This document shows, one piece after another, positions 1 to 6,858 of a DNA stretch of 7,628 nucleotides (position 1 is the stretch's first letter; the number at the start of each line of letters is the position of its first letter). A program made the translations under genes and the position numbers. Below the pieces are notes generated by a model. The model was not told the origin of the DNA. It ran no database searches and saw only the letters and a program-made list of their open reading frames with translations. Origin of the DNA: Limnohabitans sp. (GTDB lineage: Bacteria; Pseudomonadota; Gammaproteobacteria; Burkholderiales; Burkholderiaceae_C); assembly GCA_030729445.1 (NCBI GenBank), contig JANQXJ010000129.1, forward strand, positions 15,845 through 23,472, given 5' to 3'.

Positions 1-1
1 C

Positions 2-1150
2 ATGCCCGGATTGCTGCCCCACATTGACCCCGACGGTCTGCTCGAATTTTCGGTGGTCTACACCGACCGTGCGCTCAACCACATGTCCAAGCGTTTTGGT
101 GGCGTGATGACCGACATCTCGCGCATGCTCAAGACCGTGTACGGTGCGCATTCAGTCGCGCTGGTGCCCGGCAGCGGCACCTTCGGCATGGAATCGGTCG
201 CCCGCCAGTTTGCCACCAACCAACATGTGATGGTCATCCGCAACGGCTGGTTCAGCTACCGCTGGACTCAGATTTTTGACATGGGCCAGATCCCCAAGAG
301 CCACACGGTGATCAAAGCCCGCCGCGTGTCCGAAAGCGCACAAGCGGCTTGGGCGCCTGCCCCCATCGCCGAAGTGACCGCCGCCATTGCCGCCGAAAAA
401 CCCGCCTTGGTGTTTGCACCGCATGTCGAAACTTCGGCCGGCATGATCCTGCCCGACGACTACCTCAAGGCTGTGGCCGATGCGGTGCACGCCGTGGGCG
501 GCCTGTTTGTGCTGGACTGCATTGCGTCTGGTGCCATGTGGGTGGACATGAAGGCCACAGGCGTGGACGTGCTGATCAGCGCCCCGCAAAAAGGCTGGAG
601 CAGCTCACCGGCTTGCGCCATGGTCATGATGAGCGAACGTGCCCGCCAAGCGATTGACAACACCACCAGCACCACCTTCGCGATGGACCTGAAGAAGTGG
701 CTGCAGGTCATGGAGACCTACGAAAATGGGGCGCACGTCTACCACACCACTTTGCCGACGGATGCCTTGCTGCGCCTGCAAGAAGCCATGCTGGAGACCG
801 AAGCTTATGGCTTTGCCAAGGTGCGCGAAGAACAAATCACACTGGGCCGCCGTGTGAGAGCCTTGCTGCTGGAGCACGGCTTTCCCAGTGTGGCAGCGCC
901 CGGCTTTGAAGCGCCTGGCGTGGTGGTCAGCTACACCACCGACCCAGAAATCCAGAGCAGCAAGAAGTTTTTGGCGCTGGGCCTGCAGACCGCTGCGGGT
1001 GTGCCTTTGCAGTGCGACGAACCAGCCGACTTCCGCACCTTCCGCATGGGCCTGTTTGGCTTGGACAAATGGCACAACGTGGACCGCACGCTGCAGCAAC
1101 TGAGCGGTGCACTCGAGACCATTGCCCCCAAGGCCAAGCTGGCAGCCTGA
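2..1150 (+). CDS. Class V PLP-dependent aminotransferase (alanine-glyoxylate / 2-aminoethylphosphonate transaminase-like)
   Basis: This is a 382-residue fold-type I aminotransferase of class V, the group that includes alanine-glyoxylate, serine-glyoxylate and 2-aminoethylphosphonate-pyruvate transaminases. It should move an amino group from a small donor to a 2-oxo acid such as pyruvate or glyoxylate in the cytoplasm. Visible motifs in order are PGSGTFGMES (56-65, PLP phosphate loop), HVETSAG (141-147), LDCIASG (171-177, with Asp172 placed to contact the pyridine nitrogen), and APQKGWSSSP (194-203, with Lys197 as the Schiff-base lysine). Late in the protein FRMGLFG (347-353) supplies a likely substrate-carboxylate Arg348. 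Length fits the family (roughly 360-400). The ATG lies at the window edge, so its RBS and any further upstream start cannot be seen, but the protein looks complete. It ends TGA and converges on the Qor gene. The substrate pair is not readable from the sequence; the family call is firm, the exact reaction is not. Confidence 0.92.
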   Translation: MPGLLPHIDPDGLLEFSVVYTDRALNHMSKRFGGVMTDISRMLKTVYGAHSVALVPGSGTFGMESVARQFATNQHVMVIRNGWFSYRWTQIFDMGQIPKSHTVIKARRVSESAQAAWAPAPIAEVTAAIAAEKPALVFAPHVETSAGMILPDDYLKAVADAVHAVGGLFVLDCIASGAMWVDMKATGVDVLISAPQKGWSSSPACAMVMMSERARQAIDNTTSTTFAMDLKKWLQVMETYENGAHVYHTTLPTDALLRLQEAMLETEAYGFAKVREEQITLGRRVRALLLEHGFPSVAAPGFEAPGVVVSYTTDPEIQSSKKFLALGLQTAAGVPLQCDEPADFRTFRMGLFGLDKWHNVDRTLQQLSGALETIAPKAKLAA

Positions 1151-1193
1151 TCCCATCCTGCTGCCGCTTGCAAACACCTGCTGCCTGTTCTGG

Positions 1194-1218
1194 ATCCCGG
1201 CTCAAGGCCGGGATGACA
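1194..1218 (+). repeat. Palindromic REP-like unit, copy 1
   Basis: ATCCCGGC at 1194-1201 pairs perfectly with GCCGGGAT at 1207-1214 around a 5-nt loop, and is followed by GACA. It lies 44 bp after the aminotransferase stop, in the spacer between two convergent genes. It has no T-tract on the + strand, so it is better read as a dispersed palindromic repeat than as a standard intrinsic terminator, although it could attenuate transcription or stabilise the mRNA 3' end. It pairs with a second unit in opposite orientation about 40 bp further on. Confidence 0.7.
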
Positions 1219-1251
1219 ACTGTATCGGCTTGACATTGACAAGGACCATCC

Positions 1252-1278
1252 TGTCATCCCGGGCGCGAAGACCCGGGA
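1252..1278 (-). repeat. Palindromic REP-like unit, copy 2 (inverted relative to copy 1)
   Basis: TCCCGGG at 1257-1263 pairs with CCCGGGA at 1272-1278 around an 8-nt loop. The flank TGTCATCCCGG (1252-1262) is the exact reverse complement of 1208-1218 in copy 1, so the two units are related and face opposite ways. The loop differs in sequence and length from copy 1, which argues for an old or diverged pair rather than a recent duplication. The unit sits 17 bp beyond the stop codon of the - strand quinone oxidoreductase, where it could also act on that transcript's 3' end. Confidence 0.68.
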
Positions 1279-1294
1279 ACAACCAAGGTAGGCC

Positions 1295-2278
1295 TTACAA
1301 GGTGATGATGGTGCACCCTGTGGTCTTGCGGGCTTCGAGGGCGATGTGCGCGTCTTGAATGTTTGCCAAGGGAAAAGTCTGGTCAATGTGGATCTTCACC
1401 TTGCCGCTGGTTACCGCCTCGAACAAATCGTCGGCCATCTCTTGGGTGCTCTCGCGTGTGGTGATGTGGCTGAACAGCGTCTGGCGCGTCACATAAATCG
1501 AGCCCTTGGGGCCGAGAATGCCCGGCGCAAACGGGGCCACAGGGCCTGAGGCATTGCCAAAACTGGCCATCAAACCAAAGGGTGCCAAGCAGTCGAGCGA
1601 CTTGTCCCAAGTGTCTTTGCCCACCGAGTCGTACACCACCTTCACACCCGCACCGCCTGTGATTTCTTTGACCTTGGCCTGGAAATCTTCGGTGGAATAG
1701 TTGATGCAGAACTCGGCGCCATTGGCCAAAGCCAATGCGCACTTGGCGTCGCTGCCCGCTGTGCCGATCAGGCGCAAACCCAGCGCCTTGGCCCACTGGC
1801 AAGCGATCAAGCCCACACCACCGGCTGCGGCGTGGAACAGCACAAAGTCACCCGCTTTGAGGCCGCCTTGGGGCAGCGTGCGCTTGAGCAAGTATTGCGC
1901 GGTCAGGCCCTTGAGCATCATGGCCGCGCCGGTCTCGAACGAGATCGCATCGGGCAGCTTGCACACGCACTTGGCGGGCATCACACGCACTTCGCAATAG
2001 CTGCCGGGCGGCTGGCTGGCGTAGGCTGCGCGGTCACCCACCTTCAGGTGCGTGACGCCCTCGCCCACGGCTTCCACCACGCCCGCGCCTTCCATGCCCA
2101 GTTTCAGGGGCATAGGCAGTGGGTACAAACCACCGCGCTGGTACACGTCGATGAAGTTCAGGCCAATGGCCTTGTGGCGGATGCGGATCTCGCCGGGGCC
2201 GGGCTCGCCCACCGTGACATCGACCAGTTTCATGACTTCGGGACCGCCGTTTTGGTCGATCTGGACTGCAAGGCTCAT
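1295..2278 (-). CDS. qor: NADPH:quinone oxidoreductase (zinc-independent MDR family)
   Basis: This is a 327-residue medium-chain dehydrogenase/reductase of the quinone oxidoreductase branch, the same length as E. coli Qor. The N-terminal GroES-like domain carries NFIDVYQRGGLYP (41-53) and GMEGAG (61-66). The usual MDR zinc ligands (GHE motif) are absent, as expected for the zinc-free Qor group. LKGLTAQYLL (122-131) and the Rossmann loop AAAGGVG (150-156) follow. Lys179, Tyr194 and Arg317 fall where Qor enzymes contact the NADPH phosphate. It should reduce quinones or other activated alkenes with NADPH in the cytoplasm. The start is supported by AGGAG (2285-2289 on the + strand) six bases before the ATG. 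It is transcribed divergently from the EamA exporter and converges on the aminotransferase. The true substrate could equally be an enone or a crotonyl-type compound. Confidence 0.93.
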   Translation of the reverse strand: MSLAVQIDQNGGPEVMKLVDVTVGEPGPGEIRIRHKAIGLNFIDVYQRGGLYPLPMPLKLGMEGAGVVEAVGEGVTHLKVGDRAAYASQPPGSYCEVRVMPAKCVCKLPDAISFETGAAMMLKGLTAQYLLKRTLPQGGLKAGDFVLFHAAAGGVGLIACQWAKALGLRLIGTAGSDAKCALALANGAEFCINYSTEDFQAKVKEITGGAGVKVVYDSVGKDTWDKSLDCLAPFGLMASFGNASGPVAPFAPGILGPKGSIYVTRQTLFSHITTRESTQEMADDLFEAVTSGKVKIHIDQTFPLANIQDAHIALEARKTTGCTIITL

Positions 2279-2391
2279 GTTGTTCTCCTGTTGGAATGGG
2301 GTGACAGACCGGACACTTTGCCACGAAACGCGAGCCTGAGCCGGTAAAAGGGGCAGTTGGGGGACAGTTTGGCGACAGCGGGAAAACCCGA
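2279..2391. promoter_or_regulatory. Divergent promoter region between qor and the EamA exporter, with direct repeats
   Basis: This 113-bp gap must hold the promoters of both flanking genes. No convincing -35/-10 pair was found in either direction. It contains two copies of a 14-mer, CAGTTGGGGGACAG (2354-2367) and CAGTTTGGCGACAG (2365-2378), matching at 12 of 14 positions and offset by 11 bp, about one helical turn. A related stretch GGACACTTTGCC (2311-2322) matches GGACAGTTTGGC (2362-2373) at 10 of 12. Such spacing is typical of binding sites on one DNA face, but the regulator is unknown and chance similarity is possible. Confidence 0.45.
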
Positions 2392-3309
2392 ATGCCAGTA
2401 CAGTGCCGCATGACCCAAAAACTCACGCCTGTCACAGCCTTGCTGCTGACCATCCCCCCTTTGCTGTGGGCGGGCAATGCCGTGGTGGGCCGCTTGGTCA
2501 GCAACCTGGTGCCGCCCATCACGCTCAATTTTTTGCGCTGGGCGGTGGCCTTGTTCATCTTGCTCCCCTTGGCCGCCTGGGTGTTGAAGCGCAACAGTGG
2601 CCTGTGGCAACACTGGCGGCGCTTTGCCTTGCTCAGTTTGCTGGGCGTGGGTTGCTACAACGCGCTGCAATACCTGGCCCTGCAAACCTCCACCGCGCTC
2701 AACGTGACCTTGGTGGCCGCCAGTGGCCCTGTGTGGATGCTGGCCATTGGCGCCCTGTTCTTTCAGGCCCCGGTGCGCCGCGCCCAAGTTTACGGGGCGG
2801 CCCTGTCCATTGTGGGGGTGCTGGTGGTCTTGTCGCGGGGCGACTGGGCGCAGCTCTTGGCAGTGCGCTGGGTGGTCGGTGACCTGTTCATCTTGCTGGC
2901 CACGGCCTGCTGGTCCTGGTACAGCTGGCTGCTGAGCCGAAAAGACGAGCCCGAAGCCATCCGCCAGGACTGGGCAGCTTTCTTGCTGGCGCAAGTGGTG
3001 TTTGGCCTGGCCTGGTCCGGCCTGTTTGCAGGCATGGAATGGGGCCTGACCGATGCCCACATCACTTGGGGCTGGCCCTTGATCGCCGCGCTGGCTTTTG
3101 TGGCGGTGGGTCCGGCGGTACTGGCCTACCGCTGCTGGGGCCTGGGCATCCAGCAAGCGGGGCCTGCGGTAGCAGGGTTTTTTGCCAACCTCACACCACT
3201 GTTTGCGGCCATCTTCTCAGCCGCCTTTTTGGGCGAGTTGCCGCAGCTATATCACGCGCTGGCGTTTGCGCTGATCATTGCCGGGATCTGGGTGTCTTCA
3301 AGGCGCTGA
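2392..3309 (+). CDS. DMT superfamily exporter, EamA domain (first copy)
   Basis: This is a 305-residue inner-membrane protein of the drug/metabolite transporter superfamily with two EamA repeats and about ten hydrophobic segments. The first repeat opens with WAGNAVVGRLV (26-36) and PPITLNFLRW (41-50). The second ends with LTPLFAAIFSAAFLGE (267-282), the characteristic final EamA helix pair, and a short basic tail. Family members export amino acids, their derivatives or other small metabolites using the proton gradient; the substrate here cannot be read. The start at 2392 has a weak GGGA eight bases upstream. An in-frame ATG at 2410, giving a protein starting MTQKLTP, is a real alternative and may be the biological start because the first six residues look unlike the family. 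It is divergent from qor and ends 31 bp before the stop of the convergent SDR gene. Confidence 0.9.
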   Translation: MPVQCRMTQKLTPVTALLLTIPPLLWAGNAVVGRLVSNLVPPITLNFLRWAVALFILLPLAAWVLKRNSGLWQHWRRFALLSLLGVGCYNALQYLALQTSTALNVTLVAASGPVWMLAIGALFFQAPVRRAQVYGAALSIVGVLVVLSRGDWAQLLAVRWVVGDLFILLATACWSWYSWLLSRKDEPEAIRQDWAAFLLAQVVFGLAWSGLFAGMEWGLTDAHITWGWPLIAALAFVAVGPAVLAYRCWGLGIQQAGPAVAGFFANLTPLFAAIFSAAFLGELPQLYHALAFALIIAGIWVSSRR

Positions 3310-3316
3310 GCACCGT

Positions 3317-3337
3317 GACCAACACCGCAGGTTGGTC
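3317..3337. terminator. Small hairpin in the 31-bp convergent gap
   Basis: GACCAAC (3317-3323) pairs perfectly with GTTGGTC (3331-3337) around a 7-nt loop. It fills most of the gap between the stop codons of two convergent genes (EamA exporter and SDR). Neither side has a proper T-tract, so it would be a weak bidirectional terminator at best. The position is suggestive; function is inferred. Confidence 0.35.
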
Positions 3338-3340
3338 TCG

Positions 3341-4141
3341 TCAAAACGTCCCGGCGTAAGAGCCACCATCGGCCAGCACGTTCTGACCTGTCATGTAGGC
3401 CGCATGCTGGCTGCACAAGAAGGCACAGATGGCCCCAAACTCTTGCGGATTGCCGTAGCGCCCGGCCGGAATTTGGGCTTGCTGGATCACGCGCAGCTCT
3501 TCCACCGTCTTGCCGGCTTTTTGAGCCATGGCGGGCAGAGTCGAGCGGATTCGGTCAGTGTCGAATTTGCCAGGCAGCAGGTTGTTGATGGTCACGCCTT
3601 TGGCTGCGATGGCGCTGCGCGAAGCCCCGGCCACAAAACCCGTCAAGCCGCTGCGTGCGCCGTTGGACAGACCCAACACGTCGATGGGCGCTTTGACGGC
3701 GCTGGAGGTGATGTTCACGATGCGGCCAAAGCCGCGTGCGGCCATGCGGTCCACGGTGGCTTTGATGAGTTCGATGGGCGTGAGCATGTTGCCGTCGATG
3801 GCTTTGAGCCAGGCCTCGCGGTTCCAGTCGCGGAAGTCGCCGGGGGGCGGGCCGCCAGCGTTGGTGACCACGATGTCGTAATCTTTGCCGGGGCCGCCTG
3901 CCACGTTCCAGATGGCTTCGCGTCCGGCTTCGGTGGTGATGTCCTCTGCGACAGCGATCAACTGAACCTTACCGCCGGTCTCGGCACGCAAGTCGTCCAC
4001 GGCTTTGTTCAGCACCTCAGCGCCGCGGGCCACCATGACCACGTTCACACCTTCAAGGGCCAAGGCCCGTGCGCAACCCCAGCCCAAGCCTTTGCTTGCG
4101 CCACCGACCAAAGCCCATTTGCCTGCAATACCCAAGTCCAT
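3341..4141 (-). CDS. Atypical SDR family protein (FabG-like, catalytic Tyr/Lys replaced)
   Basis: This is a 266-residue Rossmann protein of the short-chain dehydrogenase/reductase superfamily. It shows GGASKGLG (13-20, cofactor loop), TNAGG (93-97), Asn118, TSS (145-147) and a PG turn (190-191), then a C-terminal TGQNVLADGG (251-260) typical of FabG-like enzymes. Thirteen residues after Ser146, where the catalytic Tyr belongs, there is Ser159 in the run SNGAR, and the Lys position is Arg163. The YxxxK motif is therefore missing, as in the known BKR-like SDR subgroup with degenerate catalytic residues. It may bind NAD(P) without ordinary oxidoreductase chemistry. An AGGAG (4148-4152) lies six bases upstream of the ATG. 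It is the last gene of the - strand cluster, 42 bp after the second EamA exporter, and probably shares its transcript. Default labels such as 3-oxoacyl-ACP reductase should be treated with caution. Confidence 0.9.
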   Translation of the reverse strand: MDLGIAGKWALVGGASKGLGWGCARALALEGVNVVMVARGAEVLNKAVDDLRAETGGKVQLIAVAEDITTEAGREAIWNVAGGPGKDYDIVVTNAGGPPPGDFRDWNREAWLKAIDGNMLTPIELIKATVDRMAARGFGRIVNITSSAVKAPIDVLGLSNGARSGLTGFVAGASRSAIAAKGVTINNLLPGKFDTDRIRSTLPAMAQKAGKTVEELRVIQQAQIPAGRYGNPQEFGAICAFLCSQHAAYMTGQNVLADGGSYAGTF

Positions 4142-4183
4142 GTCTATCTCCTGAAGTTGATGTGCTGCGGTCCACCGACCACA

Positions 4184-5089
4184 TTACGTTGTGCGACCCG
4201 CTGGCCGCGTGACCCAAAACACACCGCTCAAGACCAGCACGGTCCCGGCAATGATCCACATGTTGAACGGTTCGTCCAAAATCCACACGCCCATGAGCAG
4301 CGTGAACATGGGGCCGATCATGCCCGTTTGCGCTGTCAGGCCTGGTCCAATTCGCTCAATGGCCATCATGACCAAAAGGACAGGCAGCACGGTGCAAGCG
4401 GTGGCATTGAGCAGCGACAACCACATCACCGGCTCGGGCACGACCGCCGTGGCCATAGGCCTGAGCAGCACAAACTGCAGCAAGCAAAATCCACAGGCCA
4501 CCGAGGTGGCCAAGCCCGCCAAGCGCAAAGAGCCCAAACGCTGGACCAACTGCCCGCTGTAAGTCAAATAAATGGCGTAGTTGGTTGCGCTCAAAAACAC
4601 CAGCAAAGCGCCCCAAGCCGCGTGCGGCCCGGTCAGCCCCAGCTCGTGCCCGAACACCAGCAACACCCCCGAGTAGCTGATGGCCATGGCCACGCCTTGG
4701 CGTTGGGTGATGCGTTTTTTGAACAACACCCAACCGAGCAGCAAGACCAGTGTGGGGTTGAGGTACAGGATCAGGCGTTCCAAGGAGGCGCTGATGAACT
4801 CCAGGCCCCAAAAGTCCAGAAAGCTCGAGAGGTAATAACCACAAAAGCCCAGGCCCAGCACACCCAGCCAGTCTTGCCGGGTAAGTGGCGCTTTGCCCCG
4901 CCCGGCCCACCAAGCCATGAGCACAAGCAAGGGCAACGCCAACAGCATGCGCCACATGACCAGCGTGACCGCGTCCACGCCGTGCCGGTAGGCCAACTTG
5001 ACGATGATGGCCTTGCCGCTGAAGGCCATGGACCCGGCAGCCGCCAACAACAAACCCGTGGTCAGGTGCGGCGTGGGGCTGAGTGCCAT
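4184..5089 (-). CDS. DMT superfamily exporter, EamA domain (second copy)
   Basis: This is a 301-residue polytopic inner-membrane protein with about ten hydrophobic segments and two EamA repeats. The end of the first repeat reads SASLERLILYLNPTLVLL (100-117). The second closes with IGPMFTLLMGVWILDEPF (258-275) and a final helix before a short basic tail. It is clearly a different subfamily from the exporter at 2392, with little shared sequence beyond the fold. The ATG at 5089 overlaps the stop of the upstream hydrolase by one base (TGATG), and there is no good SD in front, so translation is probably coupled to that gene. A TTG codon directly before the ATG would add one residue but is a poorer choice. 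Co-transcription suggests that it moves a substrate or product of the hydrolase, which is an inference. Substrate unknown. Confidence 0.9.
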   Translation of the reverse strand: MALSPTPHLTTGLLLAAAGSMAFSGKAIIVKLAYRHGVDAVTLVMWRMLLALPLLVLMAWWAGRGKAPLTRQDWLGVLGLGFCGYYLSSFLDFWGLEFISASLERLILYLNPTLVLLLGWVLFKKRITQRQGVAMAISYSGVLLVFGHELGLTGPHAAWGALLVFLSATNYAIYLTYSGQLVQRLGSLRLAGLATSVACGFCLLQFVLLRPMATAVVPEPVMWLSLLNATACTVLPVLLVMMAIERIGPGLTAQTGMIGPMFTLLMGVWILDEPFNMWIIAGTVLVLSGVFWVTRPAGRTT

Positions 5090-6711
5090 CAAAAGCCCAC
5101 GGCTTGGCCATCGCGGCGCGGGTCACTGGCCACTTGGTAGCCCTGCACAGCCGGATCACCCATGCGCCAGATGAACTGGCCTGCACCAAAGTCCTGGTAA
5201 GAGTCACTGATGATGTCGAGCTGGTGCCCGCGTGCGATCAGCTCTTGCACCGTGGCGCCGTTCATCGTGGCTTCAACGTTGATGTTCAGGCCCGTGTTGA
5301 AGCGCCAGCGCGGTGCGTCACACGCCGCTTGTGGGTTCTGGCCGTAGTCGAGCATGCGCACCAGGGTTTGCATGTGGCCTTGGGGCTGCATGTTGCCGCC
5401 CATCACGCCGTAGCTCATGACAGGCTGGCCGTCTTTGGTGACAAAGGCCGGGATGATGGTCTGGAAAGGACGCTTGCCCGGCAAGACCAGGTTGGCGGGA
5501 TTTTGGCCCTGCAGGTCGGTGCTGAAACCGTGACCCCGGTTTTGCAAACTGATGCCATAAGTGGGCTCGACCACGCCGGAACCAAAGCCCATGTAGTTGC
5601 TCTGGATGAAGCTGATCATCATGCCGTTTTCGTCGGCGGCTGTGAGGTAAATCGTGCCGCCCTTGACCGGGTTGCCCGCCTTGAAGTCTTGGGCCTTTTT
5701 CATGTCGATCAGCTTGGCGCGGCTGGCCAAGTAGGCCGGGTCCAGCATTTGCTCAGGCGGCAGCTCCATGAAGCGCGGATCGGCCACGTAACGGTAGGTG
5801 TCGGCAAAGGCCAGTTTCATGGCCTCGATCTGCAGGTGCTGCGAATCAGCGCTGTCGACCTTGTGGCTGGCCAGGTCAAAGTTGGACAGGATGCCCAGCG
5901 CGATGAGCGCAGCGATGCCTTGGCCGTTGGGCGGGATCTCGTGCAGGGTGTAACCGCGGTAGTCTTGCGCCATGGGCTTGACCCATTCGGGCTTGAAGTC
6001 GGCCAGGTCTTTGGCGGTGATGCTGCCGCCGTTGTCTTTGGCAAACTTTTCAATGGCTTGGGCGATCTCGCCGCCGTACAGCGCCTGGCCTTTGGTGGCG
6101 GCAATGGCCTTGAGGCCCCGCGCCGCATTTTTGAACTGGAACAACTCGCCCACTTGCGGCGCACGGCCCCAGGGCAAAAAGCTTTGTGCAAAACCGGGCT
6201 GCGATTGCAACTCGGGCGTGGCGGCAGCCCACTTTTGCTGCACCACCACCGGAATCAAATAACCACGCTCGGCCACCTCGATGGCGGGCTCCATCAAATC
6301 GGCAAAGGGCAGCTTGCCAAATCGGTCGCTCAGGGCCACCCAACCGGCCACGGCACCCGGCACAGTGACCGAGTCAAAACCACGCTTGGGTGGTGTTTTG
6401 GTCTCGGCACCGTATTTGCGGTGGAAGTATTCGGGCGTCCAGGTCGCAGGGGCTGGGCCAGAGGAGTTGAGGCCATGCAGCTCTTTGCCGTCCCACAAAA
6501 TCGCAAACGCGTCTGAACCCAAACCACAGCTCACCGGCTCGGTCAGGGTGATCACGGCGGCGGCGGCAATGGCAGCGTCGACCGCATTACCGCCTTTGAG
6601 CATCATGCGCAGGCCCGCTTGTGCGGCCAAGGGGTGCGAGGTGGAGACCACATTGCGTGCAAACAGCGGCAAGCGGGTGCTGGTGTAGGGGAACTGGTAA
6701 TCGAAATTCAT
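5089..6711 (-). CDS. Gamma-glutamyltransferase-like Ntn-hydrolase (YwrD/HpxW-like branch, probably an amidohydrolase)
   Basis: This 540-residue protein belongs to the gamma-glutamyltransferase superfamily, made as one chain that cuts itself before a threonine to give large and small subunits. The predicted nucleophile is Thr353 in GGTIYLTAADENG (351-363), leaving a small subunit of about 188 residues, typical for the family. Conserved blocks are GGNAVDAAIAAA (40-51), GLGSDAF (63-69), GFGSG (375-379) and MGGNMQPQGH (437-446). The GGT Arg that holds the gamma-glutamyl carboxylate (Arg114 in E. coli) falls on Asn82 in GLNSSGPAPA. The serine pair of E. coli GGT falls on Gln417-Thr418 in RPFQTIIP. 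These features resemble YwrD and oxamate amidohydrolase HpxW more than true GGT, so an amide or acyl hydrolase is likelier than glutathione breakdown. No signal peptide is seen, so it is probably cytoplasmic. The RBS is weak (TGGA). It leads a probable operon with the exporter and SDR. Confidence 0.92.
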   Translation of the reverse strand: MNFDYQFPYTSTRLPLFARNVVSTSHPLAAQAGLRMMLKGGNAVDAAIAAAAVITLTEPVSCGLGSDAFAILWDGKELHGLNSSGPAPATWTPEYFHRKYGAETKTPPKRGFDSVTVPGAVAGWVALSDRFGKLPFADLMEPAIEVAERGYLIPVVVQQKWAAATPELQSQPGFAQSFLPWGRAPQVGELFQFKNAARGLKAIAATKGQALYGGEIAQAIEKFAKDNGGSITAKDLADFKPEWVKPMAQDYRGYTLHEIPPNGQGIAALIALGILSNFDLASHKVDSADSQHLQIEAMKLAFADTYRYVADPRFMELPPEQMLDPAYLASRAKLIDMKKAQDFKAGNPVKGGTIYLTAADENGMMISFIQSNYMGFGSGVVEPTYGISLQNRGHGFSTDLQGQNPANLVLPGKRPFQTIIPAFVTKDGQPVMSYGVMGGNMQPQGHMQTLVRMLDYGQNPQAACDAPRWRFNTGLNINVEATMNGATVQELIARGHQLDIISDSYQDFGAGQFIWRMGDPAVQGYQVASDPRRDGQAVGF

Positions 6712-6816
6712 GTCATTCCAAAAGGCTTAACCATAAAGATGATTTTCTCAGAGCCGCCGGGGCCCTGCTGCGCCCATGTGACAAGACTACATTCACAAGC
6801 CATCACCAAAAGGCAA

Positions 6817-6834
6817 CGGCCTCTGTTGAGGCCG
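6817..6834 (-). terminator. Probable rho-independent terminator after the TctA gene
   Basis: CGGCCTC (6817-6823) pairs perfectly with GAGGCCG (6828-6834) around a TGTT loop. Read on the - strand the hairpin begins 25 bases after the TctA stop codon and is followed by TTGCCTTTT, a short interrupted T-tract. The position and polarity fit an intrinsic terminator separating the TctA transcript from the hydrolase operon. The rest of the 147-bp gap (6712-6858) should carry the hydrolase promoter, but no consensus pair was convincing. Confidence 0.65.
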
Positions 6835-6858
6835 CTGCAGTTGAACTTCAATTTTTGG

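Noticed and set aside
2275..3156. A 293-codon open frame on the - strand opposite the first EamA gene
   Set aside because: The translation is Gln/His/Gly-rich and low in complexity, and no motif was recognised. The + strand EamA protein has clear membrane segments and family motifs.
5090..5092. A TTG start one codon upstream of the second EamA gene's ATG
   Set aside because: The adjacent ATG at 5089 is the better start and forms the TGATG overlap with the hydrolase stop; the TTG has no supporting SD.
3278..5140. A 620-codon open frame on the + strand, antisense to the SDR and second EamA genes
   Set aside because: Its translation is rich in His, Gln, Arg and Gly with no recognisable domain, and it lies opposite two well-supported genes. 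GC-rich codon bias on the coding strand commonly removes stops from an antisense frame.
5083..6516. A 477-codon open frame on the + strand, antisense to the GGT-like gene
   Set aside because: It has no domain, a skewed composition, and lies fully opposite a clear family member; it is explained by codon bias.
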